From Glutamicibacter ardleyensis (GTDB lineage: Bacteria; Actinomycetota; Actinomycetes; Actinomycetales; Micrococcaceae): a stretch of 64,000 nucleotides of DNA. The notes beneath the pieces were generated by a model. The model ran no database searches, was not told where the DNA came from, and saw only the letters and a program-made list of their open reading frames with translations. The stretch is from the NCBI RefSeq assembly GCF_014644555.1, contig NZ_BMKX01000007.1, forward strand, positions 145,773-209,772, given 5' to 3'. Numbering within the stretch: the first letter of the stretch is position 1; each line of letters begins with the position of its first letter. The translations under genes were made by a program, and so were the position numbers. This document shows positions 25,252 to 33,507 of the stretch, one piece after another.

Positions 25252-26472
25252 CTATTCGTCCAGCCCTTGAACCTCGGCAACGATCAGCGAACGAGCCGGC
25301 GAATCAGCTGGCAGTTCCCGCAAGGCCGCACGCAACAAATCCGAGTCAGCCAGCTGGCGGCCCAAGTTCAATAGCTGATGGGCGGTGCCTCGATCCAGAA
25401 CCATTTCACGCAAGGCCGCCTCGGCACGGTAGCGCAGCAGTATGATTCCTGGAGCCTGCGACCGTGCGAGCATCCCTGGCGAATATATCTGCAAGGCAGC
25501 GCCGAGATCGCCTTCCTCCAAGGCCTTCCATAGCCGGCCAATTGTTGTTTGCAAACCCCATTGCAATCGATAGGGTCGCGAGGTCAATGTTCTCCCCGGG
25601 ACCGTCCCAAGCACTTTGCGTAACCTGACGATTTCGGCTCGAGCGGTGCCTTCTGCTGCCGCATCAGGCCTTTCGAATAGCTCCTCGACAAGTTGAGCCG
25701 TATTCAGCCCTTCTCGATATTGTGCTAGCAACGTCAGGATTTCAGCGTGGCGCAGGGAGATCGGAACGGAACCTAGGTGAGCACCGTCGGAGCGGCCAAG
25801 ATCCAGATAGTCCGGGTCTGCCACTACTCCAGCGCCAGGCAGGAGTAATTGAGTTTCCGCAGCCATCACCGCCGCTTGCAGTAGCGGCAGTGAATGCGTT
25901 GCGATGGCATCTGGCCCGCCAGTCAGATCAATTGCGCCTATTACTTGCCCGGTGCGTGGATCTCGGATGGGAACCGCGGAGCAGCTGTATTGGTGAGCTC
26001 TTTCGTAAAGATGCTCCGCACCTGAGACTTGGGATCCAGCACCGGTGGCTAGTGCCATTCCCGGTGCAGACGTTCCAACCGTCCTTTCCGCCCAGTCGGC
26101 GCCGGCCATGAAGCCTACGCCTTCCGCTTGAGTCAGGGCGCCATTGCTGCCTGCGACCCACAACAAGGTGCCGCCGGTGTCAGCCAATGCGACTAAGAGG
26201 TTGGCGTCAGTTGCTGCGGGAACCAAGAGTTTTTCAAAAACCGGCCAAATCCGCTGCAGCTCACTACGTTCGCGAGCAAGCCTCAGATGATCATCACTGA
26301 GCACTGAGGGGACTTGAACGGCAGTGAGAGATGCCAGCGAGCGCTTCCATGATTCACGCACATCACTTCGCAGTGGAAGTTCTGCCACCCCTGCCTCTCG
26401 CGTCTCCAAAAGCTCATGCGCGTGCTGGGCGCGACGCGATGCGCCGGACCAATCTATGGCGGACTCGCCCAT
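25252..26472 (-). CDS. AcoR-like GAF-domain regulator without the AAA+ domain
   Basis: A 406-residue regulator. Residues about 30-220 match the N-terminal sensing region of AcoR-type activators (RSDVRESWKRSL; then LVALADTGGTLLWVAGS; GFMAGADWAERTVGTSAPGMALATG; HLYERAHQYSCSAVPIRDPRTGQVIGAIDLTGG). In place of the sigma-54 AAA+ domain there is a C-terminal region that looks like a winged helix (SLRHAEILTLLAQYREGLNTAQLVEELF, TVRAEIVRLRKVLG-like, RPYRL). It lies directly upstream of the aldehyde dehydrogenase in the same direction, so it probably senses ethanol, acetaldehyde or acetoin and activates that operon. Confidence 0.8.
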   Translation of the reverse strand: MGESAIDWSGASRRAQHAHELLETREAGVAELPLRSDVRESWKRSLASLTAVQVPSVLSDDHLRLARERSELQRIWPVFEKLLVPAATDANLLVALADTGGTLLWVAGSNGALTQAEGVGFMAGADWAERTVGTSAPGMALATGAGSQVSGAEHLYERAHQYSCSAVPIRDPRTGQVIGAIDLTGGPDAIATHSLPLLQAAVMAAETQLLLPGAGVVADPDYLDLGRSDGAHLGSVPISLRHAEILTLLAQYREGLNTAQLVEELFERPDAAAEGTARAEIVRLRKVLGTVPGRTLTSRPYRLQWGLQTTIGRLWKALEEGDLGAALQIYSPGMLARSQAPGIILLRYRAEAALREMVLDRGTAHQLLNLGRQLADSDLLRAALRELPADSPARSLIVAEVQGLDE

Positions 26473-26758
26473 AACTCTCCTCTATCCAGCAACCTGGATT
26501 TCTGCAGTGCTCACCAGCCTAGGCGACTACGTGGGACTTGAGAAGAGCTATCTTCTTCTCAACATACGGGTTCACTTTCAGGGGCCTTGCCCCCACAAAC
26601 AGGGTCCTATCCGAGGTTGAGCCTGCTACGTCTAAACCCATTAAAACAAATAGATAAGTCACCTATAAATTGCCAACATTTAGGGATAAGTTCACCAAGG
26701 TCATTTCTTAGAATTTCATCCTTGATCCCTTTCCATTTCTTCGTCGTTGAGAGTATCG

Positions 26759-26776
26759 TACAACCAAATGGTTGTA
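26759..26776. promoter_or_regulatory. ArsR-type operator overlapping the start codon
   Basis: TACAACCA (26759-26766), two As, and TGGTTGTA (26769-26776) form a perfect inverted repeat. The putative ATG (26768-26770) lies inside it, so the bound repressor would cover the transcription or translation start. Confidence 0.65.
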
Positions 26777-27106
26777 TATGAATTGAGCGAAGAACAGACA
26801 AACAAGGTCTTCCGCGCCTTGGCAGACGCCACACGAAGAGACATCGTGGCGCGAACCTTGCACGCCGAGGTCAGTATTTCCACACTGGCCGCCGACTACG
26901 ACATGTCTTTTGCCGCAGTCCAGAAGCATGTGGCATTTTTGGAGTCCGCTGGTCTGGTCAGCAAAATCGCACGTGGCCGCGAACGTATTGTTCGAGGTCA
27001 GCCGGACACGATCCGGCACGCCCAGCAGTTACTTTCATCCCTCGAAGAAATCTGGCGCCAGCGCATCAACCGGCTCGACGATTTCCTCGCCGACGAGGCA
27101 ACTTAA
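26768..27106 (+). CDS. ArsR-family transcriptional repressor
   Basis: A 112-residue winged-helix repressor: VFRALADATRRDIVARTL, then STLAADYDMSFAAVQKHVAFLESAGLVSKIARGRERI. No metal-binding cysteines are present, which fits the SdpR/AHSA1-linked branch of ArsR and not the metal sensors. The ATG at 26768 has no clear ribosome-binding site; a leaderless message or the TTG at 26783 are alternatives. Its stop is 11 bp before an SRPBCC gene, the common partner of this branch. Confidence 0.8.
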   Translation: MVVYELSEEQTNKVFRALADATRRDIVARTLHAEVSISTLAADYDMSFAAVQKHVAFLESAGLVSKIARGRERIVRGQPDTIRHAQQLLSSLEEIWRQRINRLDDFLADEAT

Positions 27107-27117
27107 GGAGTAATCTC

Positions 27118-28089
27118 ATGCCCGTCACTTCAGTTATCCAAGATGCCCAAGCCCTCACGCTCACGGTACACGCCGAGTTTGGCGTGAAGGTTTCCCGTCT
27201 CTGGGACGCCTACCTCGATCCGCGCCAGATTGAAAAGTTCTGGGGACCGGTTGAGTACCCCGCGACTTTCACCCGGCACGATGCAGTGTCAGGTGGTCGC
27301 ACCAATTACCATATGACCTCTCCCGAAGGAGAAGAGTTCCACGGCTACTGGGACTGGAACGAAATCGTCGAGCAGAAGTTCTTCGAAGTCACCGACGGTT
27401 TCGCGCATTCCGATGGCTCCCCGAACACCGAGTTGCCCACCACGCGCACCACCTTTTCCTTTGACCCGCAAGATTCGGGAAGCAAGCTGACCATCACTTC
27501 AAACTTCGATTCCATGGAGGCCTTAGAACAAGTTGTAGCCATGGGCATGATCGATGGGACTCGTTCGGCTATGAGCCAGATCGAACAGGTGCTCAGCGAT
27601 CTGCGTGACTACTCAAAGAATTTCACCACCGAGGCCCAGCTCCTCTCCGATACCCAGGTTCGCGTCAGCCGGATTATCCGAGGAACCCGCGAACAGGTGT
27701 GGCTGGCGCACCACGATGCACAGCTTATGAAACGCTGGCTGCTCGGCCCCGACGGCTGGAGAATGACTGAATGTGCCCCACCCGAGGCTGTTGGCGACAG
27801 CTACCGTTACCACTGGGAACCGGAATCCGGCACCGCGGAGCAGTGGTTCGGTTTCACCGGCACACTGCTAGAACAGTTGCCGCAGTCCTACGAACGGACC
27901 ACCGAGCAAATGATCGACACCGACTACCCAGCAACCATCAACGAATCAACGTTCACCGAAACTACCGCGGGTACGCTACTGTCCATCGTCATCACCTATC
28001 CGGATGCCCAGACCAGAGACATGGTGCTAGCCACCGGAATGACTAACGGGATGGAGGCCAGCTACGCACGGCTCGAATCGCTGCTCTAA
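27118..28089 (+). CDS. Tandem SRPBCC (AHSA1-like) domain protein
   Basis: A 323-residue protein of two START-like ligand-binding domains in a row. The first spans about residues 10-160 (LWDAYLDPRQIEKFWGP, then YHMTSPEGEEFHGYWDW and TITSNF...GMIDGTRSAMSQIEQVL). The second spans 170-323 (VRVSRIIRGTREQVWLAHHDAQLMKRWLLGPDGWRM, ending TNGMEASYARLESLL). Such proteins bind hydrophobic ligands and are often cotranscribed with an ArsR regulator, as here. GGAGTAATCTC precedes the start. The actual ligand is unknown. Confidence 0.75.
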   Translation: MPVTSVIQDAQALTLTVHAEFGVKVSRLWDAYLDPRQIEKFWGPVEYPATFTRHDAVSGGRTNYHMTSPEGEEFHGYWDWNEIVEQKFFEVTDGFAHSDGSPNTELPTTRTTFSFDPQDSGSKLTITSNFDSMEALEQVVAMGMIDGTRSAMSQIEQVLSDLRDYSKNFTTEAQLLSDTQVRVSRIIRGTREQVWLAHHDAQLMKRWLLGPDGWRMTECAPPEAVGDSYRYHWEPESGTAEQWFGFTGTLLEQLPQSYERTTEQMIDTDYPATINESTFTETTAGTLLSIVITYPDAQTRDMVLATGMTNGMEASYARLESLL

Positions 28090-28147
28090 GCGCGATTCGC
28101 CCCACATCCGGCACGCGGGCGCGCGCAAATATGAAACACTTGGAAGC

Positions 28148-28849
28148 ATGACTTCCCACAATTCACGCGCAGGCCTGGATAAGCAGGCCACCCAGGTTCA
28201 GGACATGTTCGACAAGTTGGCGCCACGTTATGACTTGCTCAACACCTTGATGACCGGCGGCATTGTGAACTACTGGCGCAAGATCACCACCGAGGCGATC
28301 GCACCGAAGCCCGGCGAGCGCATTCTTGACCTTGCCGCGGGTACCGGAACTTCCTCGGTGCCGCTGGCCAAGGTCGGCGCCAAGGTGACCGCTTGCGATA
28401 TGTCCCACGGCATGCTCGCCGAGGGTCGCAAGCGCTACCCGCAGCTTGAATTCGTCTACGGCGACGGTACCGATCTGCCATTCGAGGACAACTCCTTTGA
28501 CGCGGTCACCATCTCCTACGGACTGCGCAACATCTCCGACACCGAGAAGGCTCTGTCGGAGATGCACCGCGTGACCAAGCCGGGCGGTCGCATTGTGGTG
28601 GCAGAGTTCTCCACCCCCACAATGACTCCGATCAAGCAGGCTTACAAGCAGTTCTTGCCTCGCGTGATCCCAGCCTTGGGATACATCGTTTCGCCAAACC
28701 CGACGGCCTACGCCTACCTGGCTGAGTCCATCGCTGCCTGGCCAAACCAGCAAGACCTAGGACAGAAGTTCATCAACGTCGGTTGGAAGAACGTCGAGTT
28801 CCGTAACCTGACCGGCGGCATTGTCGCCGTACACCGCGCTTGGAAGTAG
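28148..28849 (+). CDS. menG: Demethylmenaquinone methyltransferase
   Basis: A 233-residue class I methyltransferase that completes menaquinone synthesis. It has the UbiE/MenG N-terminus (VQDMFDKLAPRYDLLNTLMTGG, YWRK), the SAM motif ILDLAAGTGTSSVPL, FDAVTISYGLRNISD, and GGRIVVAEFSTP. The C-terminus FRNLTGGIVAVHRAWK is typical. It stands as a single gene with a terminator behind it. Confidence 0.92.
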   Translation: MTSHNSRAGLDKQATQVQDMFDKLAPRYDLLNTLMTGGIVNYWRKITTEAIAPKPGERILDLAAGTGTSSVPLAKVGAKVTACDMSHGMLAEGRKRYPQLEFVYGDGTDLPFEDNSFDAVTISYGLRNISDTEKALSEMHRVTKPGGRIVVAEFSTPTMTPIKQAYKQFLPRVIPALGYIVSPNPTAYAYLAESIAAWPNQQDLGQKFINVGWKNVEFRNLTGGIVAVHRAWK

Positions 28850-28867
28850 CCCTTCCGCAGAATTGAT

Positions 28868-28910
28868 CTTTCGGTTCGCATCCAACGCTGGATGCGAACC
28901 GAAAGTTTTT
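28868..28910 (+). terminator. Intrinsic terminator of menG
   Basis: 17-bp perfect stem (28868-28884 with 28889-28905), ACGC loop, then TTTTT. Confidence 0.9.
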
Positions 28911-28951
28911 AACGATGTTTTTTCGTTTGTGTTGCTGGCATGCTTGGGTGC

Positions 28952-29770
28952 ATGAGCCTGCTCGCTAGTGAAGCACCACGCACCGCCCTGAGTTGGAAAC
29001 TACTGCCAGCGGCCTTACTCGCGGTATCCGGCGTGCTACTTTTCGGCGTTGAAAACGATCTGTTGGGCTATGGTCTGCTTGTGTTGAGCCTGCTTACGGC
29101 TGCCTTTATCGACCGCAGGCTCGCATGCCACCTGGCGCTCATAGCCGCAGGGCTGGCCATCATCAGCTTGGTCCCGTTAAACGCCGACTTAAGCTTGGGA
29201 CATATGGCACTGATGGGCGGCGCGCTGGCACTGGCCGTAGTGGTTCCCTGGCTGGTATCGAGATTCGTATACCGCGAAAAGATCATCAAATTTCCGGTGA
29301 ATACCGGACGTAAATGGCCATTAGTTGCCAAACTTTATCTACTGGGCGTCGTAGCCTTGGGCTACTTCATTCTGCCGGTGTATTTGATAAGTACCGGCGT
29401 TTACCAGAATTGGCCAGATGCCTCGGATCCAACCATCTTCTGGCGACTCTTCCTCGGCGTTAACTCCGTAGGGATCTGGGACGAGCTATTCTTCATCTGC
29501 ACCACCTTCACGTTATTGCGCCAGCACTTCCCTGACTGGCTAGCGAATCTTTTGCAGGCGGTGATCTTCTCCTCGTTCTTATGGGAGATCGGCTACCAAT
29601 CTTGGGGTCCTCTACTCACTTTCCCCTTTGCGCTATTGCAGGGCTACACCTTCAAACTGACCAAGTCACTGACCTACGTCATCTCGGTGCACCTAATCTT
29701 CGACTTCGTGCTGTTTCTCGCGCTGGTCCATGCCCACAATCCAGCATGGCTTCCAATTTTCTTGTACTGA
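28952..29770 (+). CDS. CPBP-like intramembrane protein with altered protease motifs
   Basis: A 272-residue protein with about eight membrane segments. The C-terminal half resembles CPBP (CAAX protease/bacteriocin-processing) proteins: SVGIWDELFFICTTFTLL where active members have E-E-x3-R, SSFLWEIGYQSWGP where they have F-x3-H, and VHLIFDFVL where they have H-x3-N/D. One glutamate and the last histidine remain, but the arginine and the middle histidine are absent, so proteolytic activity is doubtful. The ATG at 28952 is chosen by hydrophobic layout; a start at 28940 is possible. No ribosome-binding site is clear. Confidence 0.55.
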   Translation: MSLLASEAPRTALSWKLLPAALLAVSGVLLFGVENDLLGYGLLVLSLLTAAFIDRRLACHLALIAAGLAIISLVPLNADLSLGHMALMGGALALAVVVPWLVSRFVYREKIIKFPVNTGRKWPLVAKLYLLGVVALGYFILPVYLISTGVYQNWPDASDPTIFWRLFLGVNSVGIWDELFFICTTFTLLRQHFPDWLANLLQAVIFSSFLWEIGYQSWGPLLTFPFALLQGYTFKLTKSLTYVISVHLIFDFVLFLALVHAHNPAWLPIFLY

Positions 29771-29927
29771 CTGCTCAACCGCTCACGCTGCGCTGTTAGG
29801 GGTGGCTTGTGAAAAAGTAAAATATCCGACGGTAGCGCGATTCTCCGCTATAAGTAGGACTTTTTCTGACCCGTGACCCGTTCCATTCACAGCAAGCATC
29901 TGATGTACGCGGGCGAAGGATATTCTA

Positions 29928-30119
29928 ATGGTCAAAAACCATTACATTGGTTCGCACGTAGCAACTGACAAGGATTCTCACCCGAAGAGTTCGGGTCTTG
30001 CGGAAGCTTCGCCATCGCCTTGCGGACGCACGTTACGGACATCGAGTTCCCTAGCGTCGCATATTCAACGAATTCACAAGCCACCCCCTGTTACACTCAA
30101 ATACATGGATACCCGCTAA
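29928..30119 (+). CDS. Upstream ORF (possible leader peptide) of the ABC-F gene
   Basis: A 63-codon frame starting MVKNHYIGSHVATDKD and ending KYMDTR. GAAGGA lies seven bases before the ATG, a better ribosome-binding site than many genes here. The product resembles no family I know, is basic and polar, and has no membrane segment. The stop (30117-30119) is 17 bases ahead of the first hairpin of the attenuator, so translation of this frame could control which hairpin forms. It is long for a leader peptide; the in-frame ATG at 30105 could also give a 4-codon MDTR peptide but lacks a ribosome-binding site. Confidence 0.45.
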   Translation: MVKNHYIGSHVATDKDSHPKSSGLAEASPSPCGRTLRTSSSLASHIQRIHKPPPVTLKYMDTR

Positions 30120-30166
30120 GCTCGCCAATGACCTCGCACCGCACTTCGGTGCACATCGTTCATTTT

Positions 30167-30193
30167 GGCTACCGGCTTCGGTATCCCTTTTTT
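30167..30193 (+). terminator. Intrinsic terminator inside the ABC-F leader
   Basis: TACCG (30170-30174)/CGGTA (30179-30183) around GCTT, extended by GG/CC across one mismatch, then TTTTTT at 30188-30193. The upstream hairpin's CGGT (30147-30150) can pair with this stem's ACCG (30171-30174), giving an alternative fold that would prevent termination. The next gene starts 79 bases later. Confidence 0.65.
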
Positions 30194-30271
30194 GTTGGTT
30201 CCCCCAGGGGTTGAGCCAACTTCGCGGTCCCCAGGTTCGGCAGCCTCTTCACACCCGTGGGAGGACCAAAT

Positions 30272-31879
30272 ATGCCTTTGACTCCACCAATAAAACTACA
30301 CAACCTCAGTTTCTGCTGGCCTACCGGCGAGCGTGCCGTGACCGATCTTGAAGGTGTCTTCCCATCCGGGCGCACTGGCCTGACCGGCATCAACGGCAGT
30401 GGAAAGTCGATTCTCTTGCAGCTCATTGCTGGCCGGTTGACGCCCACTGCCGGATCCGTGGAAGTCTCTAGCGATCTCGCCTATCTGCCACAAACTCTCA
30501 CCCTGCACCAGGACACCACCGTGGCCGAGCTGTTAGGAATTGATAGCACTTACCGTGCCTTGAAAGCTATCGAATCCGGAAGTATAGACCCCTCGGATTT
30601 TGACGCCGTCGGCGACAATTGGGATCTCGAAGCCCGACTGGAAGCCGAACTTAGTCCACTGGGGCTGGAAACTCTAAGCCTCGAACGTCAGATCAGCACA
30701 CTTTCCGGAGGGGAAGCAATGTTGCTGGCAGTAATCGGTCTGCGCCTAGCGGCCTTACCAATAACGCTGCTCGATGAGCCAACGAATAATCTCGACGCAC
30801 CGACTAGAGAATTGCTCTATGGACTCGTGCGTTCATGGAAGGGAACAATAATCGTAGTCAGTCATGACATCGAGCTTCTGGAACTTATGGACCACACGGT
30901 AGAGCTGTATGCGGGAAAACTACGTCTTTTCGGAGGACCGTACAGCGTGTACCGCGAACAGCTGGCTACCGAGCAGCACGCTGCCGAACAGGCCGCTAAA
31001 ACGGCGAATGCTTCGCTGAAGGTAGAAAAGCGTCAACGGGTAGAAGCCGAAACAAAACTCGCCCGCGCCAAACGCAAGGGGCGAGCTGAACAGTTAGGTG
31101 GTGGGCTGCCGAAAATCCTGGCCAATCACCTGCGGCAAAAGTCCGAGGCGAATGCGGGAAAAATGCGTTCGAATCTGGACGGAAAGGTAGAGCAGGCGCA
31201 GAGCAAACTTGAGCAGGCTGAAATTCGTGTCAGATCGGAGGAGCACATCAATGTGGAGTTGCCAGATCCAAAACTTCCCGCCAGCAAACAAGTAGCTCAG
31301 TTTAGCTACCCTAGCGGACACCACATCATCCAAGGTCCCGAGCGGGTGGCTCTTACTGGACCCAACGGTTCGGGTAAAACCACCTTGCTAAACCAACTAC
31401 TGAGCACCGAACCGTCCGAGGCTGAACTCTCGGGCAAGCTTTTCCTCGAACGCGTTGGGTACTTGCCGCAGCGTTTAGTGGGCCTCGACGAAAGCCGCAG
31501 TGCGGTCGAGAATATTGGTCAGGTAGCGCCCTCAGCCACATCGGGGCAGATTCGAAATATGCTCGCGAGGTTGTTATTGCGTGGCACTAATGCAGACCGC
31601 CCATTATCTGCATTGTCCGGCGGAGAGCGTTTCCGCGTCTATTTAGGTTCGCTACTCTTGGCTGAGCCCACGGCTCAGTTGCTGATCCTTGATGAACCAA
31701 CAAATAATTTGGATATCGATAGTGTGCGTCAACTCTGTGAGGCGTTAGGGGCCTACCGTGGCGCGTTGCTGGTAGTCAGCCACGACCAAAAGTTCTTGAA
31801 CCAGCTGGGACTTGATTACTTATTGGAGCTGAGGGCAGATGGATCCTTGACGAAGTCCTACCCCACAGCGGTTTGCTAA
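30272..31879 (+). CDS. ABC-F ATPase of the antibiotic-resistance (ribosome protection) type
   Basis: A 535-residue protein with two ABC domains and no membrane part. Domain 1: Walker A GINGSGKSI, signature LSGGEAM, Walker B LLDEPTNNLD. A charged, helical interdomain linker follows (about residues 230-340, rich in K, R and E). Domain 2: GPNGSGKTT, LSGGERF, LILDEPTNNLD. ABC-F proteins enter the ribosome at the E site; those with this length and leader commonly displace macrolides, lincosamides, streptogramins or pleuromutilins. GGGAGG precedes ATG 30272; GTG 30257 is less likely. The drug cannot be told from the sequence. Confidence 0.85.
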   Translation: MPLTPPIKLHNLSFCWPTGERAVTDLEGVFPSGRTGLTGINGSGKSILLQLIAGRLTPTAGSVEVSSDLAYLPQTLTLHQDTTVAELLGIDSTYRALKAIESGSIDPSDFDAVGDNWDLEARLEAELSPLGLETLSLERQISTLSGGEAMLLAVIGLRLAALPITLLDEPTNNLDAPTRELLYGLVRSWKGTIIVVSHDIELLELMDHTVELYAGKLRLFGGPYSVYREQLATEQHAAEQAAKTANASLKVEKRQRVEAETKLARAKRKGRAEQLGGGLPKILANHLRQKSEANAGKMRSNLDGKVEQAQSKLEQAEIRVRSEEHINVELPDPKLPASKQVAQFSYPSGHHIIQGPERVALTGPNGSGKTTLLNQLLSTEPSEAELSGKLFLERVGYLPQRLVGLDESRSAVENIGQVAPSATSGQIRNMLARLLLRGTNADRPLSALSGGERFRVYLGSLLLAEPTAQLLILDEPTNNLDIDSVRQLCEALGAYRGALLVVSHDQKFLNQLGLDYLLELRADGSLTKSYPTAVC

Positions 31880-31951
31880 CCCGATGGCGGTGTGTTGCCG
31901 GTTTACACTAGATCAAAGCACACCGCCGAGGACCCCGAAAGCAAGTTGAAC

Positions 31952-32203
31952 ATGTCCTACCCCCAGCGCACCGTCGAAGTAGTCACTACCGGCCTGGTTA
32001 TCGATCAGTCTGCAACCCTGCTCTGGACCGACATTCGACGTGCCTTCATTTATGAAACAGGCTCCGGCCACGAAGCACTAACCTGCGCCGAGTTCATGCT
32101 CACCGAGGGCTACAGCGTAGAAATTAATAGCCAAATGCCCGGCTGGGATCTGGCAATCGAGCACCTGCCTCAGCGCATCGAGAATCTAGTCGACGAACGC
32201 TAG
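31952..32203 (+). CDS. Small conserved-looking protein of unknown function
   Basis: An 83-residue product beginning MSYPQRTVEVVTTGLVIDQSATLLWTDIRRAF and ending with acidic and polar residues. No membrane segment or known motif is visible. The frame is open back to 31892, but the ATG at 31952 gives a more protein-like start. The ribosome-binding site is weak (AAGTTGA). Its stop is 19 bp before the hydrolase gene, so they probably share a message. Confidence 0.55.
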   Translation: MSYPQRTVEVVTTGLVIDQSATLLWTDIRRAFIYETGSGHEALTCAEFMLTEGYSVEINSQMPGWDLAIEHLPQRIENLVDER

Positions 32204-32222
32204 CAACTACGAGGAGTAATCC

Positions 32223-32813
32223 ATGGCCACGATAGTTCTTTTCCACCACGTCCAGGGGCTCACCCCCGGAGTTCAAGCTATGGCCGCCGAATTACGCGCA
32301 GCTGGCCACAGCGTACACACTTTGGACCTGTTTGCAGGAAAGCTTCCTAAAGATATCGACGCCGGAATTCGCATGGCCAACAAGCTAGGCGAAGATAAAA
32401 TCCAGGAGCGCGTCGACAAGTTTTTCTCGAAGCTTCCCGAGGAATTGGTTTATATCGGCAGCTCATGGGGTGCCGCTCTGGCGCAACAGTGCGCCCAGCA
32501 ACGGCCAGGGGCTCTCGCAGCGGTCCTCTTAGAATCCTTCGTGGACGTAGAAGCAGACTGGAGCTTCGGCCCATGGCCCGAAAACGTCCCGGTACAACTT
32601 CATGGCATGGATGAAGACCCATTTTTCGCCAAGGAAGGCGATTTAGAAGCTGCTCAACGCTTCGTCGAAGGCGAAGGATATGAGCTCGCACAGCTGTTTA
32701 CCTATCCGGGCAACAAACACCTGTTCACCGACTCCTCACTGCGTTCCCATGATCCTGAAGCGCGCGCTGTGGTCATGGAACGAGTGATCAAATTTTTGGA
32801 ACCTTTCGCCTAA
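32223..32813 (+). CDS. Dienelactone hydrolase-family protein with a serine nucleophile
   Basis: A 196-residue alpha/beta hydrolase: TIVLFHHVQGLTPGVQAMAAELRAAGHSVHTLDLFAGK at the start is typical of the small actinobacterial DLH branch. The nucleophile elbow reads IGSSWGAALAQ, with serine in place of the cysteine of true dienelactone hydrolases. The acid and base are probably the D of HGMDEDPFF and the H of GNKHLFTD. GAGGAGTAATCC precedes the start. The substrate is unknown. Confidence 0.8.
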   Translation: MATIVLFHHVQGLTPGVQAMAAELRAAGHSVHTLDLFAGKLPKDIDAGIRMANKLGEDKIQERVDKFFSKLPEELVYIGSSWGAALAQQCAQQRPGALAAVLLESFVDVEADWSFGPWPENVPVQLHGMDEDPFFAKEGDLEAAQRFVEGEGYELAQLFTYPGNKHLFTDSSLRSHDPEARAVVMERVIKFLEPFA

Positions 32814-32929
32814 AGCAGGCGCATGCCGAACTGGTTATCCACATATTTTGCTAAGTGACCCCAGATTCTTTGAGGTACTCCTAGGCTGAGCTGACTAACA
32901 CCACCTCTCTCAGCTCTGAGGAGCAGACC

Positions 32930-33424
32930 ATGTCTGTCAGTAAAAAACGACATTCGCGTAGCGCGCAGCAACGTCACCGCGAAAGAGAACGACTCGAAAT
33001 AAAGGATCGAGCCACTTTTCGTCAGCACCGGTTCAGTCAGGCCATCGATAAGCTCTGCGAAGCCGATGGGACCATAGAATTGGAAGCGGCTATACGCTGC
33101 GTGCAGAAGATTGTTCCGGACAAAACGGGACTGCTTTCGACTTTTCTCTACGCCACGCCTACAGACATTCTTGCCGATCGCCGGGGTTGGAAGTCCATCA
33201 CCAATGCTTCTGACGATGACGACGCAGAACTGTGGATCTACACTCCATCTATTCCCAAGGATTGGGATGAGCGCTCGGTCGACCAACCCACGGAGCTAGC
33301 TTGGGACGGTGACTATTACACACTAACTCCCGCGATTCGAGGCGGTACACGGTCAAGCAGAATCGTTTACTACGACAACCCGTTTCGGCTAATTCGAGAA
33401 ATAAACGATATCGAAAGCTGGTGA
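32930..33424 (+). CDS. Unknown protein with a basic N-terminus
   Basis: A 164-residue product. Residues 1-35 are very basic (KKRHSRSAQQRHRERERLEIKDR). The middle is a helical stretch (FSQAIDKLCEADGTIELEAAIRCVQKIV), and the second half has many aromatic and acidic residues. No transmembrane segment. GAGGAG sits six bases before the ATG, so the gene is probably real. I do not recognise a family. Its G+C is lower than that of its neighbours. Confidence 0.6.
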   Translation: MSVSKKRHSRSAQQRHRERERLEIKDRATFRQHRFSQAIDKLCEADGTIELEAAIRCVQKIVPDKTGLLSTFLYATPTDILADRRGWKSITNASDDDDAELWIYTPSIPKDWDERSVDQPTELAWDGDYYTLTPAIRGGTRSSRIVYYDNPFRLIREINDIESW

Positions 33425-33460
33425 GGATCAATTCGCCGCAGTGCCGGGCTCAAATAAAAG

Positions 33461-33504
33461 AAGAATCCCATCACCCCTAGTCAATCAAGGGTAATGGGAT
33501 TCTT
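33461..33504 (-). terminator. Terminator of the tRNA-Lys gene
   Basis: AAGAATCCCAT (33461-33471) pairs with ATGGGATTCTT (33494-33504). On the minus strand the stem is followed by CTTTTATTT, so it ends the leftward tRNA transcript. Confidence 0.75.
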
Positions 33505-33507
33505 ATA

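Larger units (their letters stand above)
29771..30271 (+). promoter_or_regulatory. Long leader of the ABC-F gene: promoter, upstream ORF and attenuator
   Basis: A -10 TATAAG lies at 29849-29854. An A-rich tract (29812-29825) stands just before the expected -35 position, a layout like WhiB7-controlled promoters. Transcription from about 29860 would give a leader of some 410 nt. It contains a 63-codon ORF, a hairpin at 29980-29996 (7 bp), a hairpin at 30136-30152, an intrinsic terminator at 30167-30193, and a further stem at 30194-30220. The arrangement is that of an antibiotic-inducible attenuator, common for ABC-F and erm genes. Confidence 0.55.
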
